From Arcanobacterium wilhelmae (GTDB taxonomy: Bacteria > Actinomycetota > Actinomycetes > Actinomycetales > Actinomycetaceae), in the NCBI RefSeq assembly GCF_029632765.1, contig NZ_CP121247.1, positions 124,001 to 188,000 of the forward strand: DNA of 64,000 bases, in the 5' to 3' direction. The position numbers were made by a program, and so were the translations under genes. Each line of letters begins with the position of its first letter. Positions within the stretch are counted from its first letter, which is position 1. Shown in pieces: positions 61,538 to 64,000 of this stretch. The notes under the pieces were generated by a model. It was given only the letters and a program-made list of their open reading frames with translations, had not been told where the DNA came from and ran no database searches.

Positions 61538-63991
61538 CTACGCGCGCGTCCGCTTCGCGAGAGTGGCAGAGTTCGCATGGCGAAGCTTGTCGGTGACGAG
61601 GGTGAGTAACGTGATCGCGCCGTCTTTGGAGAGCGGGGAGTTGTTGTTCCCGCACTTCGGGGATTGTACGCAACGCGGGCAGCCGGCGTCGCAGGGGCAG
61701 GAACGCAAGGTTTCGAGGGTCGCTTCGAGCCAGTCGAGCCCGGCTTCGTATCCGCGCAGTGCGGCGCCGGCTCCGCCGGCTATTGCGTCGTGAACGATCA
61801 CGGTGGGCTGTCCGGTTGATCCGTGCAGCGCGGTGGAGAGGCCGCCGAGGTCCCAGCGGTCACAGGTGGCGAACAGTGGGAGCAGGCCGATCATGGTGTG
61901 CTCGGCGCCGTGAAGCGCACCGGGAAGATCGCCGGCACCGATCCCTGCTTCGCGGGTTGCTGGCTCGGTGGCAGTGAACCAGCAGCCGGTGGTCTCGAAC
62001 TGGTGGAGTGGCATCTCCAGGGGAACCATCCCCAGGTACATGCCGTCCTTCACGCGGCGCACGTCGTAGCCCACCACTCGGTTTGTCACCACAACTTTGC
62101 CGTAGTTCCAGCTCACCGGGCCAGCCTCAGTCGAGGCGAGGGGGTGAAGGATCTCCACGCTCGTTTCCTCGCGTGGATAGGTGCGTAGCTCGTCTTCGCG
62201 GTGCAAGTGAACAAGCGCGACGTCGTCAGCCAGGGTTTCCACCTGGTACGGCACGCCCTGGTGCAGATAAATCGCGCCGGGGTGGACGGTCGATTCGGCG
62301 CGGCCCTCGTCCACTGTGCCGAGCAAGGCGCCTGAGGCCGAATCAATAATCGACACGGTGGTGCCACCGCCTCGCATATCCACCAGCGAGTGGGGCGAGG
62401 TGCGCATCGCAGGGTTCCAAAACCAGCCCGCAGGGCGCTTAACGAGTAGCCCTTCGGTTTCGAGAGAGGAGAAAAATGATGTATCTGGGAGTGAAAAGAT
62501 TGGCGCGTCCGCCTCCGTCAGCGGAAGTTCTCCCGCCGCAGCACACAGGTGCGCCGGGAGAATCCACGGGTTCGCCGGGTCGAACACGTTGGTTTCCGCC
62601 GGTGTGTTCGCGAGCGTTTCCGGATGCGCGAGCACGTACTGGTCGAGAGGATTGTCGCGGCCAATAAAGACCGCCAATCCGCTGTTCCCTGCACGTCCCG
62701 CACGGCCGATCTGTTGCTGGAACGAGGAGTGCGTCCCCGGCCATCCGGTAACGATCACGGCGTCGAGGCCAGAAACGTCAATGCCAAGCTCGAGTGCAGA
62801 TGTGGTGGCGAGCGCCCGAAGATCGCCGGTACGCAGCTGTTTTTCCAGCTCTCGGCGTTCCTCGGGAAGGTAGCCTCCGCGATAGGCGGCCACTGTACCA
62901 TCAAGGTGCGGCGCTGATTGTGCGAGGGTGTGGTGTGCCACTTCGGCCACGCGTTCCGCGGCCGGCCGCGAGCGCACGAACGTCAGCACGCTCGCGCCGC
63001 TTGCCACGAGGCGTGCGGTGAGTTCGCCCGCTTCGGTGTTCGCTGCGCGGCGCTTGACGTCGGAGAGTTCGCCGTCGGACGAGGGCGTGATCTGGCCTGC
63101 TGGAACGGCGTTCTCGCTATCGAGGGGTGCTGTTTGCAACGTGACGATCTGGCGTGCGCCAGTTGGCGATCCGTCGTCCGTGACTGCCGTGACCGGCCCG
63201 AACGCCTCACCGAGGAACCGCCTCGCGCTCGCGGCTGGATCGCCAGAGGTTGCCGAGAGGAAGATGACGCGCGGATTCGCCCCGTAATGGCGTGCCAAGC
63301 GCAGGAGCCTACGCACCACAAGGGCAACGTTCGAACCAAACGTCCCGCGGTAGGAGTGAAACTCGTCGAGCACCACGAAGCTCAGGCCACGCCACAGCCT
63401 GCCCCAGCGTTCGCTGCTTGCGAGCATCGCATGGTTGACGAAATCGGGGTTGGTGAGCACGATGTCGGCGTAGTCGCGGGCCCAAGAACGGGTGGGAGTA
63501 TCGGCGTCGCCGTCAACGGTGGCGATCCCGATCCGTGGGTTCACGGACGCGGCGAGCGCTGAGAGTGAGTTCTCCTGGTCGGCCGCGAGCGCCTTCGTTG
63601 GCGAGAGGTAGAGAGCCGTGGGGCAGCGAACCACGTGTGCCAGCGAGGAACGTGCATCGCGTGCCTCTTCGATAGCGGACAACACGGGTACCCATGCGGC
63701 AAGCGATTTTCCACTTCCGGTTCCGGTCGCGAGCACCACGTGGTTGCCTGCGTGGAGCAGGTCGGCAGCTTGGGCCTGGTGTGTCCATGGGCGGGGAATC
63801 CCTACATTCCACAGCGCTTCGAGCACTGTGGGCGCCACCCATTCGCCCCACTCGCCGAAGCGTGCGGGGCGCGGCGGGATCTCCTCGATCCCAGTGATCT
63901 GGTCGGCGCCGTGCGCGCGGACAACATCAAGCAAAGTTGCCACCGCACTAGTGTGCCGCGAAAATCGGGCGAGCGGTAGGTGTGGCGTCAC
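61538..63991 (-). CDS. DEAD/DEAH helicase with C-terminal DUF1998 zinc-binding domain (MrfA/YprA-like)
   Basis: An 817-residue superfamily 2 helicase. Walker A ATGTGSGKSLAAW near residue 92, DEFH box VVLDEFHSYRG near 210, motif III IFLSATSGDP near 245, and motif VI QQIGRAGRAG near 440. The C-terminus has CPCDAGCPRCVQSPKCGN (near residue 770), the Cys cluster of DUF1998. Homologues such as MrfA act in DNA repair; mycobacterial Rv3649 occupies the same place beside the Tad locus. The GTG at 63991 is the last possible start seen, and the frame stays open to the window edge, so the start may lie outside. Confidence 0.9.
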   Translation of the reverse strand: MTPHLPLARFSRHTSAVATLLDVVRAHGADQITGIEEIPPRPARFGEWGEWVAPTVLEALWNVGIPRPWTHQAQAADLLHAGNHVVLATGTGSGKSLAAWVPVLSAIEEARDARSSLAHVVRCPTALYLSPTKALAADQENSLSALAASVNPRIGIATVDGDADTPTRSWARDYADIVLTNPDFVNHAMLASSERWGRLWRGLSFVVLDEFHSYRGTFGSNVALVVRRLLRLARHYGANPRVIFLSATSGDPAASARRFLGEAFGPVTAVTDDGSPTGARQIVTLQTAPLDSENAVPAGQITPSSDGELSDVKRRAANTEAGELTARLVASGASVLTFVRSRPAAERVAEVAHHTLAQSAPHLDGTVAAYRGGYLPEERRELEKQLRTGDLRALATTSALELGIDVSGLDAVIVTGWPGTHSSFQQQIGRAGRAGNSGLAVFIGRDNPLDQYVLAHPETLANTPAETNVFDPANPWILPAHLCAAAGELPLTEADAPIFSLPDTSFFSSLETEGLLVKRPAGWFWNPAMRTSPHSLVDMRGGGTTVSIIDSASGALLGTVDEGRAESTVHPGAIYLHQGVPYQVETLADDVALVHLHREDELRTYPREETSVEILHPLASTEAGPVSWNYGKVVVTNRVVGYDVRRVKDGMYLGMVPLEMPLHQFETTGCWFTATEPATREAGIGAGDLPGALHGAEHTMIGLLPLFATCDRWDLGGLSTALHGSTGQPTVIVHDAIAGGAGAALRGYEAGLDWLEATLETLRSCPCDAGCPRCVQSPKCGNNNSPLSKDGAITLLTLVTDKLRHANSATLAKRTRA

Positions 63992-64000
63992 GTTGTGTGG

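Overview
The window looks like a chromosomal stretch of a high-GC Gram-positive actinobacterium, most likely an Actinomycetaceae-type organism (Trueperella/Arcanobacterium/Actinomyces-like). This rests on a WhiB protein, a GlxR/Crp-type regulator, class C sortase pili with LPxTG-like pilins, a mycobacterial-type tad locus, and the GC-rich codon use. The genus is inference. Coding density is high, with no prophage, no rRNA and no CRISPR array; one tRNA (Pro, CGG) is present.

Layout. 0-2.6 kb: end of anaerobic ribonucleotide reductase (nrdD tail, nrdG), a small toxin-antitoxin pair and an RhtA-like exporter. 2.8-10.6 kb: a secreted-type endonuclease/exonuclease/phosphatase protein, then a sortase-assembled pilus cluster (large adhesin/tip pilin, major pilin with a YPKN pilin motif, class C sortase), bracketed by copies of a 73-bp nested palindromic repeat. 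10.6-16.5 kb: DUF1846 protein, YtxH-like protein, App1 phosphatase, an AlbA_2/ATPase protein flanked by 103-bp direct repeats, and a GntR regulator. 16.7-22 kb: RbsA/RbsC/RbsB-type sugar ABC transporter, a RelBE-type pair and a 2-hydroxyacid dehydrogenase. 22-30 kb: a DUF3427 PLD/helicase gene split by a frameshift, an AbiEii-type nucleotidyltransferase module, and a tight operon (secreted FG-GAP/gamma-glutamylcyclotransferase fusion, lipoprotein, Nudix hydrolase) whose promoter region carries a 15-G homopolymer. 30-48 kb: housekeeping and envelope genes (gnd, OatA-like acyltransferase, pgm, DUF2079 and flippase-like membrane proteins, copA/copZ, DedA, a holin-family membrane protein, aroD, a TetR regulator).

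48-64 kb resembles in content and partial order the mycobacterial region from the metallophosphoesterase/ponA2/whiB4 genes through crp and nth to the tad locus and the DUF1998 helicase. Here: tRNA-Pro, metallophosphoesterase, PonA2-like PBP, WhiB, DUF4177, Crp, nth, alpha/beta hydrolase, a membrane protein, TadZ-TadA-TadB-TadC, a DUF4244 Flp-like pilin, TadE, a second TadE-like protein, and the helicase. The organism therefore has two surface-fibre systems in this window, one sortase-assembled and one Tad type, and in both a strong hairpin directly follows the major pilin gene.

The least explained signals are the 73-bp repeat family, the 103-bp direct repeats around the AlbA_2 gene, the poly-G tract before the secreted fusion protein, and a near-identical promoter-like motif (YTGTCGTAC-N8-hexamer) upstream of three unlinked genes.
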